A stretch of DNA of 64,000 nt from contig NZ_JACESP010000001.1 in NCBI RefSeq assembly GCF_013911755.1, positions 62,001 to 126,000 on the forward strand, in the 5' to 3' direction. Under the pieces are notes generated by a model. The model ran no database searches and was not told the DNA's origin. It saw nothing but the letters and a program-made list of their open reading frames with translations. The position numbers and the translations under genes were made by a program. Positions within the stretch are counted from its first letter, which is position 1, and each line of letters begins with the position of its first letter. Of the stretch, positions 53,243 through 61,690 are shown piece by piece. This DNA is from Sphingosinicella sp. (GTDB taxonomy: Bacteria > Pseudomonadota > Alphaproteobacteria > Sphingomonadales > Sphingomonadaceae).

Positions 53243-54592
53243 TCAGTAGTTGTAGGCGCGTTCGCCGTGTTCGCCGAGGTCGAGACCTTCGCGCTCGACT
53301 TCCTCGGTGACGCGGAGGCCGGTGACGACCTTGGCGATACCGAAGGCAATCGCCGAGCCCACCGCTGCCCAGATGATGGCGACCAAGACCGCCTGGATCT
53401 GGATGATGAGCTGGGCGCCCATGGCATAGTCTTCAGCACCCGGGCCGCCGAGCGCCGGCAGCATGGTGACAGCCGTGCCGATGGAACCGATGATGCCGCC
53501 CACGCCGTGGATACCGAACGCATCGAGCGAGTCGTCGAAGCCGAGCTTCGCCTTGATCTTCATCACGAAGATGCAGCAGGCGATGGCCGCGATCGCGCCG
53601 AGCAGGATGGCGCCGAACGGACCGGAGTTGCCCGCCGCCGGCGTGATCGCCACAAGGCCCGCGATGGCGCCCGAGCAGGCACCGAGCAGCGAGCTCTTGT
53701 GGCCGAGCACACGCTCGGTGAGCATCCAGAACAGGACGGCGGCAGCCGTGGCGACGAAGGTGTTGATGAGCGCCAGGCCCGCCGAACCGTTGGCTTCGAG
53801 CGCCGAGCCGGCGTTGAAGCCGAACCAGCCGACCCAGAGGAGGCCGGTGCCGATCAGCGTCATGGTCAGCGAGTGCGGCGCCATAACTTCCTTCTGGTAG
53901 CCGATGCGCTTGCCGAGGATGATCGCGCCGACCAGCGCCGAGACACCGGCGTTGATGTGGACGACCGTACCGCCGGCGAAGTCCAGCGCCCCCCAGCCGA
54001 AGATCAGGCCGGTCGCCTCATCCGTTCCGCCGAGATACCAGACCATGTGTGCGATCGGGTAGTAGACAATGAACAGCCAGACGATCGCGAAGACCATCAG
54101 GCCCGAGAACTTCATGCGTTCGACAAGGCCGCCCACCACGAGCGCGACGGTGATCGCCGCGAAGGTCATCTGGAAGGCGATGAACACGAATTCCGGGATC
54201 ACCACGCCGTCCGTGAAGGTCGCGGCGGTCGAATCCGCCGTCACGCCCGCAAGGAAGAACTTGCCGGTGGAAAGGAACTGGTTCGCGTCACCGCCGAACG
54301 TGAGACCGTAGCCGAACATCACCCAGAGGACCATCGCGAGGCTCGCCACGGCGATGATCTGGGTGAGCACCGAGAGCATGTTCTTGGTGCGGACGAGGCC
54401 ACCATAGAACAGCGCGAGGCCGGGGACGATCATGGCCATGACGAGCACCGTCGCCATGATCATCCAGGCGGTGTCGCCTTTATCGGGAACCGGCACGGTC
54501 GCAGCCGCTTCCTGTGCGAAGGCCGGCAGTGAAAACAGCAGCGGGGCGCTGAAAGCCAGCGCGCGTCCTGCCAATCCAAGAGTTGGTTTCAT
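53243..54592 (-). CDS. amtB: Ammonium transporter AmtB
   Basis: A 449-residue ammonium channel with an N-terminal signal peptide (about 1-27) and 11 helices. The twin His pair is present (H212 in VVHINAGV and H362 in FGIHGVGG). Seen also: AMIVPGLALFYGGLVRTKNML. ATG 54592 lies 17 bp after the glnK stop. It is co-transcribed with glnK and gated by GlnK binding at its cytosolic face. Confidence 0.95.
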   Translation of the reverse strand: MKPTLGLAGRALAFSAPLLFSLPAFAQEAAATVPVPDKGDTAWMIMATVLVMAMIVPGLALFYGGLVRTKNMLSVLTQIIAVASLAMVLWVMFGYGLTFGGDANQFLSTGKFFLAGVTADSTAATFTDGVVIPEFVFIAFQMTFAAITVALVVGGLVERMKFSGLMVFAIVWLFIVYYPIAHMVWYLGGTDEATGLIFGWGALDFAGGTVVHINAGVSALVGAIILGKRIGYQKEVMAPHSLTMTLIGTGLLWVGWFGFNAGSALEANGSAGLALINTFVATAAAVLFWMLTERVLGHKSSLLGACSGAIAGLVAITPAAGNSGPFGAILLGAIAAIACCIFVMKIKAKLGFDDSLDAFGIHGVGGIIGSIGTAVTMLPALGGPGAEDYAMGAQLIIQIQAVLVAIIWAAVGSAIAFGIAKVVTGLRVTEEVEREGLDLGEHGERAYNY

Positions 54593-54609
54593 TCCTTACC
54601 CCCAGTCTT

Positions 54610-54948
54610 CTAAAGAGCGGTTTCGTTGGTCTCGCCCGTGCGGATGCGCACCGCGCGGCCGACGTCGAGCGTGAAGATCTTGCCGTCGCCAATGCTTCCG
54701 GTCGCAGCCGCGGCGGAAATGGTTTCAACGACGCGCGGAGCAAGGTCGTCGGTAACGACGATCTCAAGCTTGAGTTTCGGGACCATGTTCACGGTGTATT
54801 CCGCGCCGCGGTAGACCTCGGTGTGGCCCTTCTGGCGCCCGTAACCTTTTACCTCGGTGACGGTCAGGCCCTGCACGCCGATGTCGCTCAGGGCTTCCCG
54901 TACCGGATCGAGCTTGAACGGCTTGATGATAGCAATGATCAGCTTCAT
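54610..54948 (-). CDS. glnK: Nitrogen regulatory protein P-II (GlnK)
   Basis: A 112-residue PII signalling protein. Seen: start [20 protein letters not shown], the T-loop with the uridylylation target Tyr51 ([11 protein letters not shown]), and the B-loop [12 protein letters not shown] 54948 follows AGGAGGGGG. The glnK-amtB order is the classical nitrogen-starvation operon. A sigma-54 promoter lies directly upstream. GlnK controls AmtB and adenylyltransferase activity. Confidence 0.96.
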   Translation of the reverse strand: MKLIIAIIKPFKLDPVREALSDIGVQGLTVTEVKGYGRQKGHTEVYRGAEYTVNMVPKLKLEIVVTDDLAPRVVETISAAAATGSIGDGKIFTLDVGRAVRIRTGETNETAL

Positions 54949-54986
54949 GCCTTGCCCCCTCCTGTGGTTGTGCCGGGGAGGCGTTT

Positions 54987-55002
54987 TGCAGGATGCGTGC
55001 CA
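54987..55002 (-). promoter_or_regulatory. Sigma-54 promoter of glnK-amtB
   Basis: On the minus strand the sequence TGGCACGCATCCTGCA matches the TGGCAC-N5-TTGCW sigma-54 consensus with invariant GG (-24) and GC (-12) at the right distance. Transcription would start near 54976, 28 bp before the glnK ATG. A perfect dyad TGCTGC-ACC-GCAGCA lies at 55005-55019 immediately upstream; it is close to the promoter for an NtrC enhancer, so its role is uncertain. Confidence 0.85.
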
Positions 55003-55117
55003 ACTGCTGCACCGCAGCAAAACGGGCGACTCCCGCCGCGCTCAGCGTGAGTTGTGATTAAAAATTAGGCGATGAAGAGTGTCCGCCTAGATTCTAGGCG
55101 AGAAAATTGACGAAAAT

Positions 55118-55324
55118 TTAATCGTCGCTGTCGTCAAGAATTTGCCGCGCACGGGCAAGATCGCTCTCCTCCACCATGAGGCGGGCGGATGCGATGGGCC
55201 CGAGCCCGAGACTGGCCATGCCGGCATCGAACAGTACGGCGGGAATGTCCGCCGCTTCGAGCGCAAGGCGGGCCACATCGGCGTCGATGCGCCCTGCATA
55301 TTCGCGAACCATCACCAGCGGCAT
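55118..55324 (-). CDS. DUF2007-type small protein (putative signal transducing)
   Basis: A 68-residue protein starting at ATG 55324, which overlaps the stop of the upstream gene by one base (TGATG). The fold pattern VREYAGRIDADVARLALEAADIPAVLFD and later IASARLMVEESDLARARQIL fits the small DUF2007 family. Function unknown. Translation is likely coupled to the PNPOx-like protein upstream. Confidence 0.7.
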   Translation of the reverse strand: MPLVMVREYAGRIDADVARLALEAADIPAVLFDAGMASLGLGPIASARLMVEESDLARARQILDDSDD

Positions 55325-55890
55325 CAGGCGTCTTCGCTCACGTAGCGATCGGTAACGCGGATCGGCAGCCCGTCGATGCTGCGAGTCCGGTCCGCGCGGC
55401 GTTTCAACCACGACCGAGGATCCGTCCCGGCCTGCCGATGGTATTTCACCAGCGTCTGGCGCTCGCGCTCCAGCGTCATATGCGGCACGCCCCAGCCGCA
55501 GCTCGTCTGCGTGCTCTCCACTGTGATGTCAAAGATCTGCCGTGTGCCCGGCAGTATCGTGAAATGGGTCGCAAGCGCCTCCCAGTCGGGGTCTTGGGGA
55601 AGCACCGGTCTGCCGTGTCCGTAGATGCGGAAGATGAGCGCGGGGTTGTCGAACGCGCAGAACATGATGGTGATGCGCCCGTCCGCCGCGAGGTGCGCGT
55701 GCGTCTCGTTTCCCGAGCCGCCGAGATCGAGATAGGCGACGCGTTTCGGCCCGAGCACGCGAAAGCAATCATAGCCTTTGGGGCTGAGGTTGATGCGCGC
55801 GTCCGGCGCGGCGGTCGCCACGAAGAATACGGGCTGGCGGCTGACGAATGCGATATGCTCTTCGGTCAGTGCGTCGAAGAAATCCGCCAC
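55324..55890 (-). CDS. Pyridoxamine 5'-phosphate oxidase-family protein
   Basis: A 188-residue flavin split-barrel protein. Seen: FFVATAAPDARINLSPKGYD, RVAYLDLGGSGNETHAHL and ITIMFCAFDNPALIFRIYGHG. This resembles F420/FMN-binding PNPOx-like proteins that are not the vitamin B6 enzyme PdxH, since the PLP-binding residues cannot be assigned. ATG 55890. It lies 17 bp from tldD on the same strand. Confidence 0.83.
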   Translation of the reverse strand: MADFFDALTEEHIAFVSRQPVFFVATAAPDARINLSPKGYDCFRVLGPKRVAYLDLGGSGNETHAHLAADGRITIMFCAFDNPALIFRIYGHGRPVLPQDPDWEALATHFTILPGTRQIFDITVESTQTSCGWGVPHMTLERERQTLVKYHRQAGTDPRSWLKRRADRTRSIDGLPIRVTDRYVSEDA

Positions 55891-55907
55891 GCGCTCGCTC
55901 TCCCGTC

Positions 55908-57326
55908 TCAGGCGGCGGTGCCGCCCACCGTCAGTCCTTCCAGCATCAACGTGGGCTGACCGACGCCCGCGGGCACCGATTGTCCGCCCTTGCCGCAGAT
56001 GCCGACGCCTTCGTCGAGTTCGAGATCGTTGCCGATGGCGACGACCTTCTGCATCGCTTCGGGCCCCGATCCGATCAGTGCCGCGCCCTTGATCGGCGCG
56101 CCGAGCTTGCCGTTCTCGATCCGGTACGCCTCGGTGCAGGAAAACACGAACTTGCCGCTCGTGATGTCCACCTGTCCGCCGCCGAAGCTCTTGGCGTAGA
56201 TGCCGGATTTGGCGCGGCTGAGAATCTCGGCCGGATCGTCCTTGCCCGCCAGCATGAACGTGTTCGTCATGCGCGGCATCGGCGCGTGCGCGAAGCTTTC
56301 GCGACGGCCGTTGCCGGTGGGGTCCACACCCATCAGGCGCGCGTTCAGCCGGTCCTGCATGTAGCCCTTCAGGATGCCGTCCTCGATCAGCACGGTGCGC
56401 GAGGTCGGCGTGCCCTCGTCGTCGATCGTCAGCGACCCGCGCCGGTGCTCAAGGCTGCCGTCGTCCACGATGGTGACGCCGGGCGAGGCCACGCGCTCGC
56501 CGAGCTTGCCGGAAAAGGTGGATGCGCCCTTGCGGTTGAAATCGCCTTCCAGCCCGTGCCCGACGGCCTCGTGCAGCAGCACGCCCGGCCAGCCCGGCCC
56601 CAGCACCACCGTCATTTCGCCCGCCGGCGCGGCGACCGCGTCGAGGTTCACCAGCGCCTGCGCGAGCGCGATGTCGATGGCGCGTTCCCACGTCGCGTCC
56701 TCGAACAGCTGGTCGTAGAGATAGCGCCCGCCGATACCGTGGAATCCGGTCTCGCGGCGCCCGTCCTTCTCGGCGACGATCTGCACGTTGATGCGTACCA
56801 GCGGCCGGATGTCGGACGCGCGGAATCCGTCGCCGCGCAGAATTTCGATCGCGGACCAACTCGCGGTAAGCGACGCCGAGACCTGCACCACGCGCGGATC
56901 GCGTGCCCGCGCGGCGGCGTCGATTCGCTCCAGCAGCGCCACCTTGCGCGCAAAGGGGATCGCACTGATCGGATCATCGTCCACGTAGAGCTTGCGGTTG
57001 GTTCGCGCGGGCGGCGCGGCCAGCGTACCGCCATGCCCGCCGCGTACCAGCGCCACGGTTTCGCCGGCGCGGCGGATCGCCGCTTCGCTGATCTCGTTGG
57101 CGTGCGCGAAGGCGGTGGTTTCGCCCGAAACGCCGCGCAGGCCGAAGCCCTGCGTCGTGTCGAAGCTTGCGGATTTCAGGCGGCCGTCGTCGAAGCTGAA
57201 GCTCTCGGCGACGGTGTGCTGCATGTAGAGCTCGCCATCGTCGGTGCCGGCGAGAACGTCGGCGACGACACGCTCGGCGTGGGCCGGGTCGAGCTGCGAA
57301 TAAAACAGGCGGGTCGGATCGGTCAT
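55908..57326 (-). CDS. tldD: Metalloprotease TldD
   Basis: A 472-residue member of the TldD/PmbA family, which works as a heterodimer with TldE (PmbA) to cleave unfolded peptides. The zinc motif HEAVGHGLEGD (HExxxH) and conserved GGGQVDITSGKFVFSC region are visible. TldE is not next to it. The start ATG 57326 is supported by continuous conserved-looking N-terminal sequence. Confidence 0.94.
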   Translation of the reverse strand: MTDPTRLFYSQLDPAHAERVVADVLAGTDDGELYMQHTVAESFSFDDGRLKSASFDTTQGFGLRGVSGETTAFAHANEISEAAIRRAGETVALVRGGHGGTLAAPPARTNRKLYVDDDPISAIPFARKVALLERIDAAARARDPRVVQVSASLTASWSAIEILRGDGFRASDIRPLVRINVQIVAEKDGRRETGFHGIGGRYLYDQLFEDATWERAIDIALAQALVNLDAVAAPAGEMTVVLGPGWPGVLLHEAVGHGLEGDFNRKGASTFSGKLGERVASPGVTIVDDGSLEHRRGSLTIDDEGTPTSRTVLIEDGILKGYMQDRLNARLMGVDPTGNGRRESFAHAPMPRMTNTFMLAGKDDPAEILSRAKSGIYAKSFGGGQVDITSGKFVFSCTEAYRIENGKLGAPIKGAALIGSGPEAMQKVVAIGNDLELDEGVGICGKGGQSVPAGVGQPTLMLEGLTVGGTAA

Positions 57327-57350
57327 GCGCCCGATATGGGCGCTGCGGCC

Positions 57351-57551
57351 CTATTTGTCACGTGTGTCGGCAGGTCCGCCCGAAAGGATGAAGCGCCGGT
57401 CGCAATAGCCGCAATCGACGTAGCCGTGATCCATTTCCATGTAGACGCGGGGATGGCCGAGCGGTCCTTCGTCGCCGTCGCACCACACGCGCGTGGTGTC
57501 GGTGTAGCGGATTTCGGGGACAAACTCGTTTTTCGGAGCGGTGGCGTTCAT
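57351..57551 (-). CDS. Small CHCC-type zinc-finger protein
   Basis: A 66-residue protein, start ATG 57551 (MNATAPKNE). It shows the zinc pattern TRVWCDGDEGPLGHPRVYMEMD followed by CGYCDRRF, that is one Cys, one His and a CxxC pair, as in bacterial relatives of the NDUFS6 zinc-finger family. It is coded 24 bp before tldD. A role in respiratory complex or metal handling is possible but not shown. Confidence 0.82.
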   Translation of the reverse strand: MNATAPKNEFVPEIRYTDTTRVWCDGDEGPLGHPRVYMEMDHGYVDCGYCDRRFILSGGPADTRDK

Positions 57552-57906
57552 GGATGCTGCGCTTAGCACCGGTTTTGCGGGGCCTCAAGCCTGCTCAGAT
57601 AAAGTGCGGAGCGATGACCGGCCCAAGCGCGACCGCCGTTATGAAGGCGGTCTTGAGCGCGCCCAGCACCAGAACGCGTCGACGGGAGATGGGAGCCATG
57701 AACATCGCGCGACGATGGCGCGGAAAAGGTTAGCAAAGTCTTAATGTCACCGGTCCCGCAACGGTTCGGCGTGCGAATTCGCGCGGCACTCATCTAGCCG
57801 CTTGCCGCGTGCAGATGCGGACGGTATAGCCCGCGCCGGGAGCGGTCGTTTCGCGCGCGCCTCACCAGCTCGCGGGCCGAAACGGTCGGGGCAGGAGTTG
57901 CGTAGA
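57552..57906. other. 355-bp intergenic region before dksA
   Basis: Apart from the doubtful 36-residue frame, no gene is supported here. The right half must hold the dksA promoter; no clear -35/-10 pair, terminator or repeat was found. Confidence 0.5.
57595..57705 (-). CDS. Candidate 36-residue membrane micropeptide
   Basis: An open frame on the minus strand reads MFMAPISRRRVLVLGALKTAFITAVALGPVIAPHFI. It has a basic N-terminal RRR and one hydrophobic helix, the layout of a small membrane protein. There is no clear ribosome binding site, so it may be accidental. It occupies part of the otherwise empty region 57552-57906. Confidence 0.22.
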   Translation of the reverse strand: MFMAPISRRRVLVLGALKTAFITAVALGPVIAPHFI

Positions 57907-58392
57907 ATGATCGATACGGTTGAAGGAATGTCCGTCCTGGCCGACGACGACGATAACCACAAATCGGCTGCCGCGAAGGGCGTTGAATTGCCGCAGGGCT
58001 ATGTTCCGTCCGAGGACGAGCCCTTCATGAACCCGCTGCAGCTGGCGTATTTCCGCAAGAAGCTTCTCGACTGGAAGGAAGACATCCACCGCGAGGCGAA
58101 GGAAACGCTTGCCCAGCTCCAGAAGGAGCCGCTGCAGGAAGCCGACGCCACCGACCGCGCATCAAGCGAGACCGACTGGTCGATCGAACTGCGCGCGCGG
58201 GATCGCCAGCGCAAGCTGATCAACAAGATCGACGCGGCGCTGCGCCGCATCGAGGCGGGCGAGTACGGTTACTGCGAGGTGACTGGCGAGCCGATTTCGC
58301 TGAAGCGTCTCGATGCGCGCCCGATCGCCACGATGACGGTCGAAGCGCAGGAACGCCACGAGCGCAACGAGAAGATCACGCGCGACGAATAG
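57907..58392 (+). CDS. dksA: RNA polymerase-binding transcription factor DksA
   Basis: A 161-residue DksA. Seen: the coiled-coil tip motif DxxDxA (DATDRA, within EADATDRASSETDW) and the globular part GEYGYCEVTGEPISLKRLDARPIATM. Only one Cys is present in the zinc-finger position, as in many alphaproteobacteria, so it probably does not bind zinc like E. coli DksA (CxxC...CxxC). ATG 57907 has no strong ribosome binding site. It works with ppGpp to control rRNA and amino-acid promoters. It lies upstream of fliL but with a 143-bp gap. Confidence 0.92.
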   Translation: MIDTVEGMSVLADDDDNHKSAAAKGVELPQGYVPSEDEPFMNPLQLAYFRKKLLDWKEDIHREAKETLAQLQKEPLQEADATDRASSETDWSIELRARDRQRKLINKIDAALRRIEAGEYGYCEVTGEPISLKRLDARPIATMTVEAQERHERNEKITRDE

Positions 58393-58500
58393 CGCGGCCC
58401 TGCCTTCAGGCAGATCGTTACGCAAAAGTCACGGAAACCCGCGCCTGCCTGCGGGATCGAGCGCATTCATCCGCAACGCCTCGTTAACTACGCAGCGGCT

Positions 58501-58525
58501 AGTTTGCACCACTGGGTTGCAAACT
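58501..58525. repeat. Perfect inverted repeat just before fliL
   Basis: AGTTTGCA at 58501-58508 pairs with TGCAAACT at 58518-58525 across a 9-bp spacer, 11 bp before the fliL ATG. It could be an operator or an mRNA hairpin that masks the start site. No sigma-54 or CtrA pattern was found in the 143-bp gap. Confidence 0.5.
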
Positions 58526-58535
58526 GGCGGGGCCG

Positions 58536-59015
58536 ATGACGCCGATCGATGATGCCATACGGCCGGAGGAGCTGGCCGCGCTGGAGGCTGCCTTGCCGCG
58601 CAAGTGGTGGAGCGGCAAGCGTATTGTCACGGCTGCACTGATCGTCGCGGCCTTCGTCGCCGCGCTTTACGGTCTTCGGTGGGCGGCGGCACCTGGCGTT
58701 CTGACGCCCGCGATTCCCCATTATGTCGAGGTTCCGGCGATGATCGTGAACCTCCGCGCGAAGGGCGGTGAACGCCGCTACCTCAAGGTGCAGGTGGTCA
58801 TCGAGGCCGCGACCCGTGAAGACGCCGCCGCGATCAAGGCCCGGCTTCCGGCGGTGATCGACGGCTTCCAGTCCTATCTGCGCGCGCTGCACCCGCAGGA
58901 TCTCGGCGGCGCATCGGGGACTTACCGGATCAAGGAAGAGCTGATGGTGCGGATCAATCGCGCCGGGCCGGGGCGGGCAAGCGACGTGCTGGTGCAGGAA
59001 CTGATCCAGCAATGA
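58536..59015 (+). CDS. fliL: Flagellar basal-body protein FliL
   Basis: A 159-residue protein: short cytosolic N-terminus, transmembrane helix (about 30-47), then a periplasmic domain with VEVPAMIVNLRAKGGERRYLKVQVVIE. This matches FliL, which associates with the stator ring and affects torque. ATG 58536; its stop overlaps the fliM ATG (ATGA). Confidence 0.88.
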   Translation: MTPIDDAIRPEELAALEAALPRKWWSGKRIVTAALIVAAFVAALYGLRWAAAPGVLTPAIPHYVEVPAMIVNLRAKGGERRYLKVQVVIEAATREDAAAIKARLPAVIDGFQSYLRALHPQDLGGASGTYRIKEELMVRINRAGPGRASDVLVQELIQQ

Positions 59016-60079
59016 CCAGCCGCAGCATGAAATTCGATCCCGAAGCGTGGCTCCGCGACGATATCGAGGCGGAGTGGGCGCTGACGCGCGATCAAATGCA
59101 GCGCGCCGCGCCGCAGGGTGGCCGCGCGCGCGAAACGCCGCGCGGGATACCGGCCTCCGATCAGGCGGGTATCGACGCCATCATCAACGCCGGACTCGTT
59201 TCCGCTGAGCGGCTGCCGATGCTCGATGTGGTCTTCGATCGTCTCGTCCGGCTGATGACGGCGAGCCTCCGCAGCCTCACCTCCGATACGGTCTCGGTCT
59301 CGATCGAAACGGTTGCCCCGGTGCGTTTCGGCGCGTTCCTCAACGATCTGCCCCGGCCGTCGCTGATCGCCGTCGCGCAGGTCCGGGCGTGGGACAATTC
59401 GGCGCTGCTCATCGTCCGCCCGGATCTGGCTTTCGCGACCGTCGACGTGCTGCTCGGCGGGCGGCGCGGCGTGCCCCCGGCGCGGATCGAAGGGCGCGGG
59501 TTCACAGCGATCGAAACGAAACTCGTCACGCGCCTTATCGATGTCGCACTCCACGATCTCGGCGCCGCCTTCGCACCGCTCGCGTCGGTCAGCTTCGCGC
59601 GCGACCGGATCGAAACCAACCCGCGTTTCGCCGGGATCGCGCGCCCCACCAGCGTTGCCGTCAACGCCCGCTTGCGTGTCGAAATCGATGAGCGCGGCGG
59701 GTTCCTTGATCTCGTGATCCCCCATGCGACGCTGGAGCCGGTGCGCGCGCTGCTCCTCCAGCGTTTCACGGGCGAGACGTTCGGCCGCGACAGAATATGG
59801 GAACGGCATCTGGCGTCGGAGCTTCAGCGCACCCGCGTCGAGGTGGAGGCCGTCCTTGGCGAGCAGAAGATGACGCTTGCCGAGGTGATGGCTTTCAGAC
59901 CCGGCCAGACGCTGTTTTTCGGCACGCGCGAGGAGCACCCGGTCGCGCTGCGCTGCGGCGGCCGCACGATCGGGCATGGCCGCATGGGCCGCTCCGGCAA
60001 TCAGGTGGCGGTGCGGCTCACCGACCGGGAAACCGAACCGCAGCCGGGAAAGACGTTCCGCCTGCGCGGCGAGGATTAA
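59012..60079 (+). CDS. fliM: Flagellar motor switch protein FliM
   Basis: A 355-residue switch protein with a middle CheC-like domain (about 68-255) and a C-terminal SpoA domain (about 275-350; HPVALRCGGRTIGHGRMGRSGNQVAVRLTD). The N-terminal CheY-binding motif, normally LSQxEIDALL at the very start, appears only in altered form as SDQAGIDAIINAG at residues 49-61 behind a 48-residue extension. ATG 59012 overlaps the fliL stop. fliN, fliO and fliP do not follow. Confidence 0.9.
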   Translation: MTSRSMKFDPEAWLRDDIEAEWALTRDQMQRAAPQGGRARETPRGIPASDQAGIDAIINAGLVSAERLPMLDVVFDRLVRLMTASLRSLTSDTVSVSIETVAPVRFGAFLNDLPRPSLIAVAQVRAWDNSALLIVRPDLAFATVDVLLGGRRGVPPARIEGRGFTAIETKLVTRLIDVALHDLGAAFAPLASVSFARDRIETNPRFAGIARPTSVAVNARLRVEIDERGGFLDLVIPHATLEPVRALLLQRFTGETFGRDRIWERHLASELQRTRVEVEAVLGEQKMTLAEVMAFRPGQTLFFGTREEHPVALRCGGRTIGHGRMGRSGNQVAVRLTDRETEPQPGKTFRLRGED

Positions 60080-60082
60080 GCT

Positions 60083-61690
60083 GTGCGCCTCGCACCCCGA
60101 CGTTTACTGCTGTTCGCCGTGCTCGCGCTGGCGATCCCCGCGCCCGTGTCGGGAGACGCGCCGAACGTGCGCGCCGCGCTGCAGGCGCTCAGCGTCGCGC
60201 CCGATGCCGAGCGCCCCGAGCGGCGCTGGCGGCTCGCGCAGGACTATGCCGCCGCCGGTCTCCATGCCGAGGCGGATGGCGTGCTCGGCGTGCTTGCCGC
60301 CGATTCCCCCCGCCGAGCGGAAACCTCTGAATTCCGACTTCTGCGCGCCGAGGTTCTGATCGCGCTCGGCGCGCCTGAAATGGCGCTGGCCGCGCTTGAT
60401 ACGCCTGCACTTGCCGAAGTCCCCGCCGCCTGCCTTCAGCGCCTCGCCGCGTCCGCGCGGCTGCGCGACCGCACCGGGGTTTCTGCCGCGCATCGCTGCG
60501 CCGCGCCTGCGCTCGCGGCGCTGCCGGCCACGGGGCGGGCGCCCTATCTGATGGCCGCCGTCCGCACCTATGCGGAGGCGGGCGACATGGATGCGGCTGC
60601 GGCGGTGCTGCGCCGGATGGATGGGCTGTCCCCGGTCCAGCAGGGCGAGGCCGAATATTGGCGGGGCGTCACGCTGCGCGGAAATGCGCCGGCGGCGCTC
60701 ACGCATTTCCGGCGCGCGGCCGTGAGTCCCAATCCGATCGCGGCGCTGCGAGCCGAGGTCGCGGCCACCGAAATCGAGGTCGCGGCCGGGCGCCTCACCC
60801 CGAAAGCCGCGCTCGCGCGCCTTGAAGGTCTCGATAATGTCTGGCGTGGCGGCGCTGCCGAGCGCGATCTGCTGATGGCGCTCGGGAGTCTTCGGGATGC
60901 GACCGGCGACGTTTCCGGCGCCTTCGCGGCGTGGAGCGCGGTTGCAGGCGGTGTCCCGGACCTTTCGAAGCGGTTCTCAGCCGCTGTCGCAGACGCGCCG
61001 CCCCATCAGGCCGTCGCGTTGCTGGGCGCCTATCCCGATTATGCCCCGCAAGGCGCCGAGGCCGATGCCCTGATCCGCCGCCTCGCCGAACGCCTCGCCG
61101 CTGCGGGTCGCACAGCGGAGGCGGCGCGCCTCCTCGATCATCAGGTCGCGCACCGTCTCCAAGGTACGGCGCGGGCGAGCGTTGCGGTGCGGCTTGCCGA
61201 ACTCCTCGTGGCGAGCGGAAACCCGCAGCGGGCGCTCACCGTCCTTGCGGAAACGCGCGCCGCGCTTCCCGCCGATCTCGATCTGCGCCGCCGTCAGGCG
61301 GAAGCCGCCGCGCGCATCCGCACCGGCGCCGCGGCCGCGGCCCGCACCCTGCTCGCGGGCATCGACGGTCGCCACGCAGATATTCTGCGTGCCGAAGCCG
61401 CCTGGGCACAGGGGGACTGGCCGGCGGTGATCGCGGGGCTCGAACCCATGCTGCCTGAAGGTGCGGCGTCCGCACGGGATGCGGGCCTGATCCTGCGCGT
61501 CGCCGTCGCCGCCGCCCGGCAGGGTGATCGCGACCGGCTCCGCAGTCTGGAGAGGCGTTACCGCACGATGCGCGGCCAGGCCGCCCGCGCGCTCGAAGCC
61601 CTTGTTAACGCCCCGCGCGATCCGCGTGTCCTCGCGGCCGTCACCGAGACGGTGTCAACCTATTCGGTGATCGAAGGCAGCGCGGCGTAG
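60083..61690 (+). CDS. Secreted alpha-helical (TPR-like) protein of the fliLM cluster
   Basis: A 535-residue Ala-rich protein starting with GTG 60083, 3 bp after fliM. It has a signal peptide (MRLAPRRLLLFAVLALAIPAPVSG) followed by about twenty short helical repeats of TPR or Sel1-like type (for example RAEVLIALGAPEMALAALDT, AELLVASGNPQRALTVLAE). No known domain name is secure. Its position directly after fliL and fliM suggests a periplasmic role in the motor, perhaps stator or peptidoglycan related. Confidence 0.7.
   Translation: MRLAPRRLLLFAVLALAIPAPVSGDAPNVRAALQALSVAPDAERPERRWRLAQDYAAAGLHAEADGVLGVLAADSPRRAETSEFRLLRAEVLIALGAPEMALAALDTPALAEVPAACLQRLAASARLRDRTGVSAAHRCAAPALAALPATGRAPYLMAAVRTYAEAGDMDAAAAVLRRMDGLSPVQQGEAEYWRGVTLRGNAPAALTHFRRAAVSPNPIAALRAEVAATEIEVAAGRLTPKAALARLEGLDNVWRGGAAERDLLMALGSLRDATGDVSGAFAAWSAVAGGVPDLSKRFSAAVADAPPHQAVALLGAYPDYAPQGAEADALIRRLAERLAAAGRTAEAARLLDHQVAHRLQGTARASVAVRLAELLVASGNPQRALTVLAETRAALPADLDLRRRQAEAAARIRTGAAAAARTLLAGIDGRHADILRAEAAWAQGDWPAVIAGLEPMLPEGAASARDAGLILRVAVAAARQGDRDRLRSLERRYRTMRGQAARALEALVNAPRDPRVLAAVTETVSTYSVIEGSAA

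Noticed and set aside
55084-55100. CGCCTAG-ATT-CTAGGCG as terminator of the DUF2007 gene
   Set aside because: In the direction of transcription no T run follows the stem.
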